Below are positions 45,660-56,175 of a DNA stretch of 64,000 bases, in pieces. The stretch is from Antilocapra americana. Taxonomy: Eukaryota; Chordata; Mammalia; Artiodactyla; Antilocapridae. Every line of letters starts with the position of its first letter. Positions within the stretch are counted from its first letter, which is position 1. Under the pieces are notes generated by a model. It did not search any database and was not told the DNA's origin. It worked only from the letters and a program-made list of their open reading frames with translations. The translations under genes and the position numbers were made by a program. The stretch is from assembly GCA_007570785.1 (NCBI GenBank), contig ML664175.1, positions 11,137,441 through 11,201,440 of the forward strand, in the 5' to 3' direction.

Positions 45660-45800
45660 AAGATCAATACTCTGATTTTTTTCCAATGAAGAAACAAAGA
45701 CCCAAAGAGGTAAAATGATTTTCCCAAGTAATGCTAAGTAAGGGTTCAAGGTAAGGCCTGAACCCATTTCTCCTGATTCCAGGTGAGTTCCCCCCACCCT
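45660..45800 (+). repeat. MIR SINE remnant
   Basis: 'aatgaagaaacaaagaccca', 'aagaggtaaaatgattttcc', 'caagtaatgctaagtaaggg' and 'cctgaacccatttctcctga' follow the MIR 3' half. Confidence 0.7.
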
Positions 45801-45939
45801 GTTATTTAAAAAAAATAATAATAATAAATCAAATTATGGTTCTGGGTCAGAATTGTGAATGTGTCCTTAATCTCTCCTAAGTCTTTCTTGCCAGGATCCA
45901 GCCAAAACCTCAGAATTGAAGGCAGAAAGGAGCCTTAGT

Positions 45940-46090
45940 CCCTGTCTGAGGCATGGGGTTTTACATTTCACTAACAAGGACACCAAGGCCATGCAGAAGT
46001 GACTTTTCTCACATCATACAGTAAGTCAGAGGCAGAAACAGGAGGAACCAAGACCTCCTGGGTCTCCAGGGCAGTGTTTTTCCACTGTTT
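45940..46090 (+). repeat. MIR SINE remnant
   Basis: 'ttttacatttcactaacaag', 'gacaccaaggccatgcagaa', 'gtgacttttctcacatcata', 'cagtaagtcagaggcagaaa' and 'gacctcctgggtctccaggg' in sense order. Confidence 0.7.
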
Positions 46091-46296
46091 CCTCAGGTTT
46101 CCCTGACTTCCTACCTCAAAAAATCCTTGACTCTTTACCCACTGACATCCAATTACCTCCCAGCTCCTCATAACCAGGCGAGGACTCTTCTCAACCTACT
46201 CCACGTTGATATTAATAGCAGTAGTTTTCTCTCTGCATCCCTGCCCTAGCACTGGGTACAAGACAATGTATTTATAACACTATCTGTGCCCAAGAG

Positions 46297-46495
46297 GGAC
46301 TTCCTGGTGTCTCAGATGGTAAAGAACCTGCTTGCAATGCGGGAGACCCAGGTTTGAATGCTGGGTCTGGAAGATCCCCCGGAAAAGGAAATGGCAACCC
46401 ACTCCAGCATTCTTGCCTGGAGAATCCCATGGACCGAGGAGCCTAATGGGCTAAAGTCTGTGGGGTCACAAAGAGTCTGACATGACTGAGCAGAG
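46297..46495 (+). mobile_element. Bov-tA SINE
   Basis: 'gggacttcctggtgtctcag', 'atggtaaagaacctgcttgc', 'aggtttgaatgctgggtctg', 'ggcaacccactccagcattc' and 'gggtcacaaagagtctgaca' in sense, near full length. Confidence 0.93.
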
Positions 46496-46807
46496 TCACA
46501 ACCTACTGCAGGGTGGAGATGATGGTGAAGGTGAAGGAAGGAAGGGTTTCTCCGTCCGTTTTCTGGAAAGCTTTTCATGCTTTCTCCCTTGGCAGCCCTT
46601 GATGTCATCATACTGTTGGCATAGGACTTCAAATCAGCCTCCATGGGGGACCCTCAGGCCACATCAAGGGAGGCTGATGGTGGGCTTATGCTCTCCTCCT
46701 GCTCTGGACATGTCTGACTCTCAGCTCCAGTCTACCCTGTCTCTGAGGAGCTCATCCAGCTTTGCATTCCCAACATATACACACAGTACCAGGGACAATG
46801 CTGCACC
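46496..46807. other. No recognised feature
   Basis: A 132-codon frame (46482-46880) covers this interval but starts within the SINE and runs into the AT-rich tract, so I regard it as chance. Confidence 0.45.
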
Positions 46808-47045
46808 AGATATTAGATATTTATTATATATTATTCTAATATTATCATATTTATTAATGCAACATGTTATATTTATATGATCATATAATATTTATATACA
46901 AATGTATATTTATTAGCACCATATGAATCATTATATATAGTATATAATGTATAGTAATATAAAATATACTGCCATATTATATATTGTATATAATAGTATC
47001 ATATATGACATTAACATAATATATAACATGTTATTTCATTGATCC
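46808..47045. repeat. AT-rich low-complexity tract
   Basis: Nearly pure A/T with repeated TATTATAT, ATATTTATAT and TATATAGTATATAA-type words over about 240 bp. Confidence 0.85.
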
Positions 47046-48647
47046 ATTAATAATTAATACATCCCTGTATATTCATGGAGTACTGAACCCCAAGGAGACA
47101 GAAAGATCCTGAGCAATATATTTCATTATTTCCAAGAGTGAGAACTAAACCCCAAATGTGCTTCCCAAAATATTTATCTTACACATTTGCAGTATCTTAA
47201 AAGACTTCTTAGGACCCTTGTTCTCATTAGTTTCTGTCTACCAAACTACTAGTTTTCTAAGGCTGAAATGTACTAGCTTCACTTATGCTCCTGACATGCT
47301 GTAAAATTACTAAACAGTTATCAACAGAGTGCTATGTCTTGGCCAAACCACACAGATGCCTGTCTGATGGTCTGGGGTTAGTTGGAAGCATGCAATCTGT
47401 GAGGTCTGCAAGATTCTAGATTTGGAAAATATCCAAAAGAGTCTGAAGGTAGGGAGGATGGATCCATGGTTGTTTCCGCCTCTGACATCACCCTTGTCAC
47501 ACGCCTCAGTTTACTCACCTGCAACAGGGTTGCATGAGGTCACTGGAATAATTGTCCCTCACAATGGGGCTGTGAGAAACAATTAGAGAAACACTGCAAT
47601 GTGTTTGAATGAACAAATTCAAATGAAAAGCCACTTGAATGGGTCTCTGGGGAACAACAAACAGACTTTTACAAGTTCACAGTTACTTAGCTAAGATCAG
47701 GTGATGATATTTTATTTGAGAGAAAAGAAAACATTATGTGCTGGCAGAGCTGCCCATGCTTGGGCCAAGTGAGGGCCATCTGTGGGAAGGGACGGGGTGC
47801 TGCCTGCCTTGGGGGCCCATGGGGAATAGTCACCCTTTCCGGTCACACGCTGGCAGAGTCGTCCCTATTGCTTTGGTCCTGTCATCTCCCTGCCCGGATG
47901 TTTGGCTTTCTCTGACATCCCCTTCCATGGCAGGCTTTCATTTTATGTCTTCTTCCTGGGTTTTCGTTTTCTCAGCTTTTGTCTTATTTTAGAAAATTAT
48001 CAGATAAAAATGCCCCCCCTCCAAAGTCCAAGAACTAGCCATGACATATGGTAGTATCTGTCTTTACCTCCCATTTTCCAGATTATTCTTCAGGAATAAG
48101 AGGGTCATATGTCCTCTCTGGCAAAGATATTTTTTCTTTTTTCCATGTCTATATAGTTTTATCTTTTCTTCTTTCTTTTCCTTCCTTACCCTATTTTCTT
48201 CTCTCTTTCCTTTTAAAAAAAGATTTTCAGGATTCTTAGTTCAGTGTATAGATGTAGATATCTGTGGGGTGGCATAAGCGGCTTTGTCCATCCCAACAGC
48301 TCAGCAGGAAATACTCATGATGCTTTACCTCAAAACTCATATAGACTGCTCTGCTCTAGTAGTGAAAAATCACACCTTCACTCTCCTTGGAAATGTAAGG
48401 GGCCTCTGGGCCTCAGTTCCCACATGGAGTAACAGCAGCTCTGAGTCTAGAAGGATAGAGAAAAGCAAATCTACTCCCATCAGCCTCATCCATGCTGTGG
48501 TCCTGCTCCTCCACCTTTGAGGTTGTTCAGTCCCCAGGAAAATTAGCTGGTAGGAGACCCATGGCTGAGCCTGCTATGCAGTAACTACTGTATTATTTTG
48601 ACTCAGACAATTTCTCTGGATCCCATTTATTTATAAGCAAACAGGAG
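47046..48647. other. No recognised feature
   Basis: Unassigned. A pyrimidine-rich stretch of about 100 bp on the plus strand lies near 48130-48225. Confidence 0.45.
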
Positions 48648-48852
48648 AAAAGTGAAAGTGAAAGCCACTCAGTGATGTCTGACTCTTTGTGACCCCATGA
48701 CTATACAGTCCACAGAATTCTCCAGGCCAGAATATTGGAGTGGGTAGCCATTCCCTTCTCCAGGGGATCTTCTCATTCTCAATCCATGGATCAGACCTGG
48801 GTCTCCTGCATTGCAGGCAGATTCTTTACCAGCTGAGCTACTAGGGATGCTT
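48648..48852 (-). mobile_element. Bov-tA SINE, antisense
   Basis: 'aagtgaaagtgaaagccact', 'cagtgatgtctgactctttg', 'tctccaggccagaatattgg', 'ttcccttctccaggggatct' and 'ctttaccagctgagctacta' in antisense order. Confidence 0.93.
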
Positions 48853-50869
48853 GGACTGAATCGGTGGATTTCAAAATTTTACATTTTTCAGCAGTGAAAT
48901 GCTTTTCTCAAAATCTTGCATAGGACCTCATTATAGGAAACAGATAAAAGTGGAGCTACCCTGACTGAAGGTGGATAGAGGGCTCAGTCACTGAATCCAG
49001 GACCCACGATGGGGAGCAGCAGAGGAGATGTCCACTGTCTTCCCTTCTAGTTCCAATATGTGATTGAATCATATGTGATGATTCTTGTGCCACAGCCTCT
49101 GACTCCCGCTGAGGATGCAGGAGAGGAGTAAGGAACTACAGTATCACCCTCTATCCCTCGTGTTCCAGTATCCCTGCCCACCTTCCTCATTCCACAATAA
49201 CTGGTTGAAAACAGAATCCTTTGGTTGTGGCCTGACATTAGGGAAAAAACATCCAGGCTCCTCCCAGCCCCCACGGCCCACTGTTGTGTTCTTCCTTAGC
49301 CTCCCAGTGTCCGAGGCCCTGGCAGATGTGAAGGCTGACCTGGGATGAGACCTTGAGGGGAGTTGGTGACCTCACAGAGGAGGAGATCAAAGGAGGCTGA
49401 GCTCATTTGACCCACGCTGCAGAGTCAGGGCCAGGGACAGCTGTGAGAACAGAGGGAGGGCACGGGAGCCCTCCAGGCAGGGAGCAAGGAGGATCCTGAA
49501 CCTTCGCTGACGTCCAGGTGGTACCTGCTCTCCCTCACAGTCATTTTTGAGGCAGACAGTTGGAGAGAGAGAGAGTGGGGGCAGTAGAATTTCTGGTTGT
49601 TTTGTTTCTTTTAACTAATTCCTCATCATCTACTTCTCTCCCACCTCTTTAGACTTTATAGGAATTTTTGGCTATTCAACACACTCTCCTTCCTGTCAGA
49701 CGATATTTCATTTCTCACATTCCACCCCTGAGGCCTAGGTTAGCAAAGCCCAGCTTCCTCTGTTAACCTAGGTGAGATATTAAACCCCACCCACCCTGGG
49801 AGTCACCCATCAGCATACCCAAGCCACGGGTCCTCTCCGTGGTGAAACGGAGGTGATAACAGTTCTCATGGTATTTTCAATTAAAAATTCCTGAAATGTT
49901 TCCAACATCAGCCAGCCAGAAAGGAGGGTGATAGAGAACAAATGGTGACAAGGAGAGAAAGAGAGAGGAGAGCGAGGGGGCGGGGGGCGGTGGGGAGAGG
50001 GGAGCAAATATGCGAGGAGCCTGGAGTCAGCGAGGAGGCCAAGGAGGATGAAACCAGAAGAGAGGCAGGAAAGAAGATGAAGGGCACAAATCAAGCTGCT
50101 AAAGTAGACCAGGAGGCCTAAGAGAGGAGCAGAACTTGCCTGTGGAAAAACTGAAACAAGGGAAAGATAAAGTACTTTGGCTACCAGTCAAAAAACTGCA
50201 ATCAAGTTAGCTGGCATTTAGTTGGCATTCGTTAGCCAAGTTTTAGGTAATGTCCTTAATTATTCTTTACTATTATTTTTTGCCATGTCCTATATTAAGC
50301 TAACCAGAGAACTCATCCCCAAAATGTGCCTGAGGTCACAAGGAAGGGAACTACAGAGATCTAAGCCTTTTCAGGAAGGAATATATATAACTTTTGCCCC
50401 AAGTCTCTGGTTGTCTTTTGAGCGGTTAGAGAACTTAGCCCAGCCTGACTGCCAAGGCAGGTACTTGGCAAACTCTTGTTGTTGAAACCGATGTGGTCAC
50501 CCATCCTGTTGAGGGAGGTCCACAGACAAAGATAAATATGAGAGAGATGGGGAAAGGCCATTACGTAACATTCCCAAACACACCACTTCAGAGAGTGTGC
50601 GGAGGAGGAAATGAGAACCAGTCATTCATTTTGAAAGCATTAAAGCAAAGTAAAAGCCTCACAGGCACCTAGTCCATACGGAGCTGTTGCAGACAAGGGG
50701 GATCACTGGATCTACAGGAACCACTGCTCCCCAGGAAGCTGCCTGTGAATCTTCCTGAGAAAATAGCCACACAATGTTTTTCTTGAGTGTGGGATTCCCC
50801 TCCAGCATCTCAGCACAGGCAATGGTGTCCCCCGCAATCCAGTCTGCCCATGTCAGAAACCCTGTCCAG
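48853..50869. other. Unassigned stretch containing a G-rich patch
   Basis: No repeat or gene recognised over about 2 kb. Frames are at most 94 codons. The region 49340-50100 is GC- and purine-rich on the plus strand, and the strongest signal is the G-run motif at 49976-50002. Confidence 0.45.
49976..50002 (+). other. Canonical G-quadruplex motif
   Basis: Four G-runs of 5, 6, 4 and 4 bases (49976-49980, 49982-49987, 49992-49995, 49999-50002) are separated by loops of 1, 4 and 3 bases. This satisfies the usual G3+N1-7 rule with room to spare. Whether it folds or has a role in the cell cannot be read from sequence. Confidence 0.8.
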
Positions 50870-51300
50870 CCTACCTCTTCCCCCTCCACTATCATCTATC
50901 CCCACATCCTGGAAGCTGTAACCACAGCTCAGGCCAGCAGCCCACCTCAGCTGGGGTAGCTCCCCCAGGCCTCCCTGCAGCTGCTCTTGCTCCCTCTAAT
51001 CCACTGTCCACCCTGTAGCCACAATGATCTAAAAAGTGCTGCTTCTGTGGTAGCATGCATATGGCTTCTCATGGCCCTCAAATCAAGTCCAACAGATGCA
51101 GCCTGGGTGGCGACTTCTGCTGGGACTGGTCTCTGCATCTCCTAGCAACCCCCTGCAACTCTCCCCTGCTACACTGCTGGACACCCCCAGCCTTCTTCCT
51201 GTCCTGTGAATACACAAAATTCTTTTCTGCCACAAGAGTTGAGCACCTGTAATCTATATGTTGGCACCTTTCCTTTCTGCAGTACAGGTATTCTCCCTTA
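50870..51300 (+). repeat. Probable L2 fragment
   Basis: Pyrimidine-rich sense L2-like order: 'ctatcatctatccccacatc', 'ctgtccaccctgtagccaca', 'atgatctaaaaagtgctgct', 'ccagccttcttcctgtcctg' and 'aaaattcttttctgccacaa'. Very diverged. Confidence 0.4.
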
Positions 51301-51677
51301 GAGAGGGAAGAGAAATATCAACAGGAGGAGTTCTATGGTACAGGATATGATGCGAGGTCTGGGGAAAATCCCCAGTAGCTCCCCTGTCTCCTTACTTCCA
51401 ACACCACCATGACTGTTCCCACTGACAGACTGTATACTAACTCCAAAATAGTCATTAGTAGCTGTTTTCCTGACAGTTTAAAAGAACATCCCTAAATGTA
51501 CCCCCTGGAAGAACGGGGAGTTCTGACTTAATCAGGCTAACTTGTCCTTTGGGCTGAGCAAGGGTGTAAAGCCTGACCTTAGTCTTTGAAGAGATAGTGT
51601 CCCTATTTCTCGCCCCTTGCTATGCATCTTTATACCTACTTTTGAGATCTTCTTTGACCTATCCACATCCAAAATTG
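51301..51677. other. No recognised feature
   Basis: Short unassigned interval before the MLT1 LTR. Confidence 0.45.
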
Positions 51678-51935
51678 CTATGGACTGAATACTTGAGGAT
51701 CCCAAAAATTCATATGTTGAAGCCCTACCTCCTATGGGGTGGTATTAGGAGATGGGGGCCTTTGGGAGATAATTAAATATAGATGAGGTCGTGAGGGTAG
51801 AGTCACCACAATGGGATTATTGTCCTTAGAAGAGGGAAAGACACCAGAACTTCCTTTCCGCGTGCATACACAAGAAAGGCCATGCGAAGACACACGGAGA
51901 AGATGGCTGACTGTGATCCACCAAGTAGGTGCTCA
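51678..51935 (+). mobile_element. MLT1 (MaLR) LTR, left part, split by BovB
   Basis: Sense LTR: 'gctatggactgaatacttga', 'ccaaaaattcatatgttgaa', 'ggtattaggagatgggggcc', 'gaggtcgtgagggtagagtc', 'ggccatgcgaagacacacgg'. It breaks at AGGTGCTCA (51927-51935), the left TSD of the BovB. Confidence 0.88.
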
Positions 51936-52430
51936 GTTCAGTTCAATCACTTAGTCGTATCCAACTCTTTGCAACCTCATGGACTGCAGCACACAAGGCT
52001 TCTCTGTCCATCACCAACTCCTGAAGCTTGCTCAAACTCATGTCCATCAAGTCGGTGATGCCATCCAACCATCTCATCTTCTGTCATCCCCTTCACCTCC
52101 TGCCTTCAATCTTTCCCAGCATCTGTCTTTTCCAATAAGTCAGTCCTTCAGATCAGGTGGCCAAAGTATTGGAGTTTCAGCTTTAGCATCAGTCCTTACA
52201 ATGAATATTCAGGGCTGATTTCCTTTAGGGTGGACTGGTTGGATCTCCTTGCAGTCCAAGGGACTCTCAAGAGTCTTTTCCAACACCACAGTTCAAAAGC
52301 ATCAATTTTTCAGTGCTCAGCTTTCTTTATAGGGCAACTCTCACATCCATACATGACCACTGGAAAAACCATAGCTTTGACTAGATGGACCTTTGTTGGC
52401 AAAGTAACGTCTCTGTTTTTTAATATGCTG
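51936..52430 (-). mobile_element. BovB with 5' inversion: 3' part
   Basis: Antisense BovB from its 3' end ('gttcagttcaatcacttagt') through 'ccaaagtattggagtttcag', 'tggactggttggatctcctt' and 'acatccatacatgaccactg' to 'taatatgctg', where it stops. In minus-strand terms this is the element's 3' half. Confidence 0.93.
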
Positions 52431-52750
52431 CTATGGCCCAGCCCATCAGAACAAGACCCAGATTCCCCATTAATCAGTCTCTCCCATCAGGCAGGAAGCT
52501 TCCACAAATCTCTTATCTTTATCCATTGGAGGGCAGACAGAATGAAAACCACAATCACAGAAAAATAACCAAACTGATCACATGGATCACAGCCTTGTCT
52601 AAACTACAAGCCAGGCTGTATAGGGCCACCCAAGATGGACGGGTCATGGTGGAGAGCACTGACAGAATGTGGTCCACCGGAGAAGGGAATGGCAAGCCAC
52701 TTCAGTATTACTGCCTTGAAAACCCCATGAACAGATAAATGGCAAAAAGG
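52431..52750 (+). mobile_element. BovB with 5' inversion: inverted 5' UTR part
   Basis: Now BovB is read in sense, and from its 5' region: 'ggcccagcccatcagaacaa', 'gcagacagaatgaaaaccac', 'atcacatggatcacagcctt', 'gtatagggccacccaagatg', 'gaatgtggtccaccggagaa' and 'gccttgaaaaccccatgaac'. Everything between this 5' segment and the 3' half, including endonuclease and most of the reverse transcriptase, is missing. Confidence 0.88.
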
Positions 52751-52875
52751 AGGCGCTCACCAGACACTGAAACTCCCAGCACCTTGATCTTAGGACTTTT
52801 AGCCTCTAGAACTATAAGAAATAAATATCTGTTGTGTGAGCTACTCAGTCTATGGTATTTTGCTATAGCAGCCTA
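52751..52875 (+). mobile_element. MLT1 LTR, right part
   Basis: Begins with the right TSD AGGCGCTCA (52751-52759, one mismatch to 51927-51935) and completes the LTR: 'caccagacactgaaactccc', 'cagcaccttgatcttaggac', 'agcctctagaactataagaa', 'ataaatatctgttgtgtgag' and 'gtattttgctatagcagcct'. An AATAAA-like signal lies near 52820. Confidence 0.9.
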
Positions 52876-53389
52876 AGCTAAGACACTCCTCGGGAGTCTT
52901 ACTCCTTTCAAGAGAAAAGCAAAGTGCCCCTGGCTCAAGTACTGGGAGATGTTAATGGGCCATTTCTCCTCCCAGGCTTCTCCCTTCCTGGAGGGGCAGA
53001 GTCCCAGCAATTGCTTCATGTGCATTTTTGTCTTTCTCCCCTGGGGGGAAGCCTATCACTGGTTTCTTCCTGAAACACCTACAAGCATATGCCATTGTGG
53101 AGACCAATTTTTTTCTGACAATGACACTAATCTATGAAGAACCCCCCCCTTTTTTTTTTAATTTACAGGTCTCTGACCTTGTGAAATAACCCTTGTCTTT
53201 TTATGCCATATGAATATTTGACTCCTTCCTGAACTACGCTCATTACAAAAAGCCCCTCACCTCAACTTCCATCCCCACATTAACTGCATTTCTCTGTCTC
53301 TATTCAGGATGCAGGGCACAACATTCATACAGTTTCCCCTTGCAAAGTGAAAGAGGGCTCATTTCAGTTCCTCTCCATAGGCATGCTTT
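52876..53389. other. No recognised feature
   Basis: Unassigned apart from a C8T9-like run near 53145-53160. Confidence 0.45.
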
Positions 53390-53465
53390 ACCTTCAGACT
53401 AGAATGTTCCTCCCTCCCCAGTTTCTTTATCTGATTGGCTTCTGCTTGTCTTTCACTTCTCAGCT
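53390..53465 (+). repeat. L2 fragment, sense
   Basis: 'agactagaatgttcctccct', 'ccccagtttctttatctgat' and 'tcacttctcagctcaaagtt' match the L2 'ggaatgctcttccc...cagctcaaatg' block. Confidence 0.5.
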
Positions 53466-54245
53466 CAAAGTTTCTAAGGGAGTTCATTTGTTCATTCATC
53501 AATTCATTTATTCCTTACTTCCTTGCTCTGTACCAGACCCTGGACCAGATTTTGGTGATACAATGATGAACCAAGACCAGCATGCCCCTTACGGAGCTCA
53601 CAGTCTTGTGGGAGCAGAGAGTCCAGTGGGAAGGCATAAGAGTGCCACTGTGATAGGCCCCAGGAATGCGTCACTGGACAAACTGGGCCTATTTAGAGAG
53701 AGAAGTGAGGGAGCCATATGAGCACGCCAAGCAGGGGAACAACCTGTGGAAAGGTCGTTCGTCAGGAGGAAGCAAAGCGCATATTAGGAATTAAAAGAGG
53801 GTTGAGGTGGCTGGGGCAGACAGTACAGACTGTGCTTCAGTATGAGTTTGGGAAAAGAGAAATTGGCAAAATATCAGGACTTTATGGGATATGCTTTGGA
53901 GTTTGTCTTGATTCTAAGAGCAAAGAGACACTCAGGTTTTCAATGTGGGGTTCAGTAGGGGTGTGGAAGGAACAGAGGTAAGGGTATGAGTGACAAGATC
54001 AGGGTTTCCTTTCAGAAGATCACTGTGGCTGTATTGTATATAATGGTGTGCAAGGGCCCCAGGGATGGGGTCAGATCCAGTGGGTGTACTATAGGCGAGA
54101 TAGTGCTAGAGAAGACAATGCAGTGAGGATGCAGAGAGGGGCAAGATTCTGGAAGATTCTTAGGAGCACAATCAAGGGGATGTGGTGAAGGACTGGGAAT
54201 GGAGAGTAAGAGGGTATGAGGATGATTCCTGGGTTATTGGCTTCC
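53466..54245 (-). mobile_element. L2 LINE 3' region, antisense
   Basis: Starts with the antisense L2 tail ('ttcatttgttcattcatcaa'), then 'tggtgatacaatgatgaacc', 'cccttacggagctcacagtc', 'atcactgtggctgtattgta' and 'gatgattcctgggttattgg' in the order of antisense L2. Frames of 87 and 124 codons here are accidental. Confidence 0.75.
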
Positions 54246-54394
54246 ATACAGGGGTTGGGAACAGGAGTCCTGATTTCCCAGATAGATGGGACTAAAATAG
54301 GACCTGTTTTGGGAGGGCAGATCATGAGTTCTATTATGCCCTCACTGTACAAACCCACACAGCACTCAGCAGTGTTGTCATTAATCATTATCTG

Positions 54395-54530
54395 GGTAGT
54401 TGTGTGTTTATTATATGAATTTCCTGGAGAATTATTAGTTCCATGAGGGTGGGACTTGGTCTTATTCACCAGGAAATTCACAGGGCTTGACTTCTTGGCT
54501 TTCAGCAAATGTTTGCTGAATGGATTAGTG
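54395..54530 (+). repeat. L2 3' end, sense
   Basis: 'attagttccatgagggtggg', 'acttggtcttattcaccagg' and 'agcaaatgtttgctgaatgg' match the L2 3' end. It lies just beyond an oppositely oriented L2. Confidence 0.75.
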
Positions 54531-55074
54531 ACCATCTGCCTCAGTCTGTCTGCCTATGGGAAATCTCCATTTGAAATTTTTGCCATTTCTGTAGCCTCCA
54601 AGTACCCTAGCCTGAATTTGTTGCTAGTATTTTATGTTGGAGTTGAAAAGCACTGGGCCTACAGTTAAAAGATCTGGGTTGATGTCCCACACGTTGTGTG
54701 CTATGCTAGCAAAAGGTCTACAGATGAGTCAGAAATATTCAGAAGTAAGTTCCCTCTGGAATAGAGCAACCTGGAAGCCAAACCAATCAGAATACAAACA
54801 CAGCAAACAGAGAAGTGGTGAGTATCATTCTGAAGGTGCTAGTTTTAACACATTCTATAGTAGCTTATTTTTATTATTCTTAAATGGCGGGATCAGAGTA
54901 ATCAAGGGTCTCTAAAAAGGGATTGAGAGTTCTCCCAACAGTGGGGCTTCCCCAAAAGGAATTTCTCCTGGAGACATTTCTCTAAGAGACCTTGCCTTCC
55001 ATCATTCTTTTCTTGGGAAGAAATCAGAAGACAGAGGGCTTAGGGTGTGGGCTCTGAGTCACAGGAGGAGGTAG
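54531..55074. other. No recognised feature
   Basis: Unassigned; one 93-codon frame (54634-54915) without recognisable content. Confidence 0.45.
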
Positions 55075-55200
55075 GGACACAGCCCCAGGAGTCCTGGTTC
55101 CAGACCCAATCTGCCTTGTGACGATAGATAAGCTAGCCCCGCCTAAGCCAGAGCCTGAGTTTCTGCCTGTAGAGCATGAAGACCTTGTACTAATTTAATG
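55075..55200 (+). repeat. MIR SINE remnant (weak)
   Basis: 'gagtcctggttccagaccca', 'atctgccttgtgacgataga' and 'cctgagtttctgcctgtaga' follow MIR order but are much diverged. Confidence 0.45.
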
Positions 55201-55489
55201 CCAACTCCCAGGGTAGCACTAAGTACTGGGGACATTGTTGCAGAGGCAGAAGAGGTGGTGGCTTACAAGGCTAAAATCAAGGAGATCAGAGTTGGTGGGA
55301 TGAGGCTGCTGACCTGACACCAGGAGGCATAAGTTCAAATCTCTAGGGGCTGGGGTCAATTCTGCTGGCTCATTATCAGAACCCCAGTCTAAAGTGGGAT
55401 CCCCATTATTTTCTATCACAGTGCCCTACTTCTGAAGTAAACTATACAAATTATGCAACTTTAAATATTGTGTGATTATGTTTTTAAAC

Positions 55490-55625
55490 ATGTCCCTGCC
55501 ACCAGGCTATAAGTTCTGTTAAAAACCCATTCTGTATGAATAGAACTTAGCACAGTGCCTGACAGGCACAGGGTAAATGGAGATCTCTTGAATGAATGGA
55601 TGGATGGATGGGTAAATAGATGGAA
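55490..55625 (+). repeat. L2 3' end with (GGAT)n tail
   Basis: 'ccaccaggctataagttctg', 'aacttagcacagtgcctgac' and 'gggtaaatggagatctcttg' are L2 3'-end text. The terminal GAATGAATG unit has grown into a GGAT-rich microsatellite at 55591-55625. Confidence 0.75.
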
Positions 55626-56074
55626 GGAGGAGTGTGTGAGTAAATAGATATGGAAACAGCAGTTTCTAAACTTCAACATTTCCTGTTTCACTGGAACGTC
55701 TGCCTTCTGGTGTTGGTTTTTTTTTTTTTTTTAATAAGCTCACTTCCTCTTCCCCAATGACTGCTCCCATCCCCAAACTTAGAGCTCACATCACTGTCCT
55801 TGGCCCCAGGAGAAGACCTAGATCTCTTCAGCTCACTTGCCAGGCTCAGCAGTGAGACTCTCTTTACTTCTTCCGTGGCTGCTATCCTGGTAATCTTTGC
55901 TTCTACAATTAGAAGTGTTAGAAATTAGCCTAGTTCTCAAGATTGCTTCACAGAGATTAGCTGCCATTCAATTTCTGGTTTGCCAGGAGTTTACTAATAC
56001 CTCCAAGATGACTGTGGTTCCGATGACAGCAGCTCCATCACTGTGTTCTTATTACTTGGCAAGTTGTGCTGAGT
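55626..56074. other. No recognised feature
   Basis: Unassigned, with a T-run at about 55717-55733. Confidence 0.45.
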
Positions 56075-56175
56075 ACTTCCTAAACATCATTATTCATACT
56101 CCCAGAAACCCAGTGACATGGATGCTATTCTTACCTCCATTTCAGAGATGGGGGCATGGAGGCACCAGGGTGGGG
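56075..56175 (+). repeat. MIR SINE remnant
   Basis: 'cctaaacatcattattcata', 'ctcccagaaacccagtgaca' and 'ttacctccatttcagagatg' in sense order. Confidence 0.65.

Noticed and set aside
46482..46880. 132-codon open frame
   Set aside because: Begins inside a Bov-tA SINE and ends in an AT-rich tract; it is a chance frame.
53347..53981. Two consecutive frames of 124 and 87 codons that might look like a split gene
   Set aside because: Both lie on L2 LINE sequence, mostly read in antisense; the peptides have no known character.
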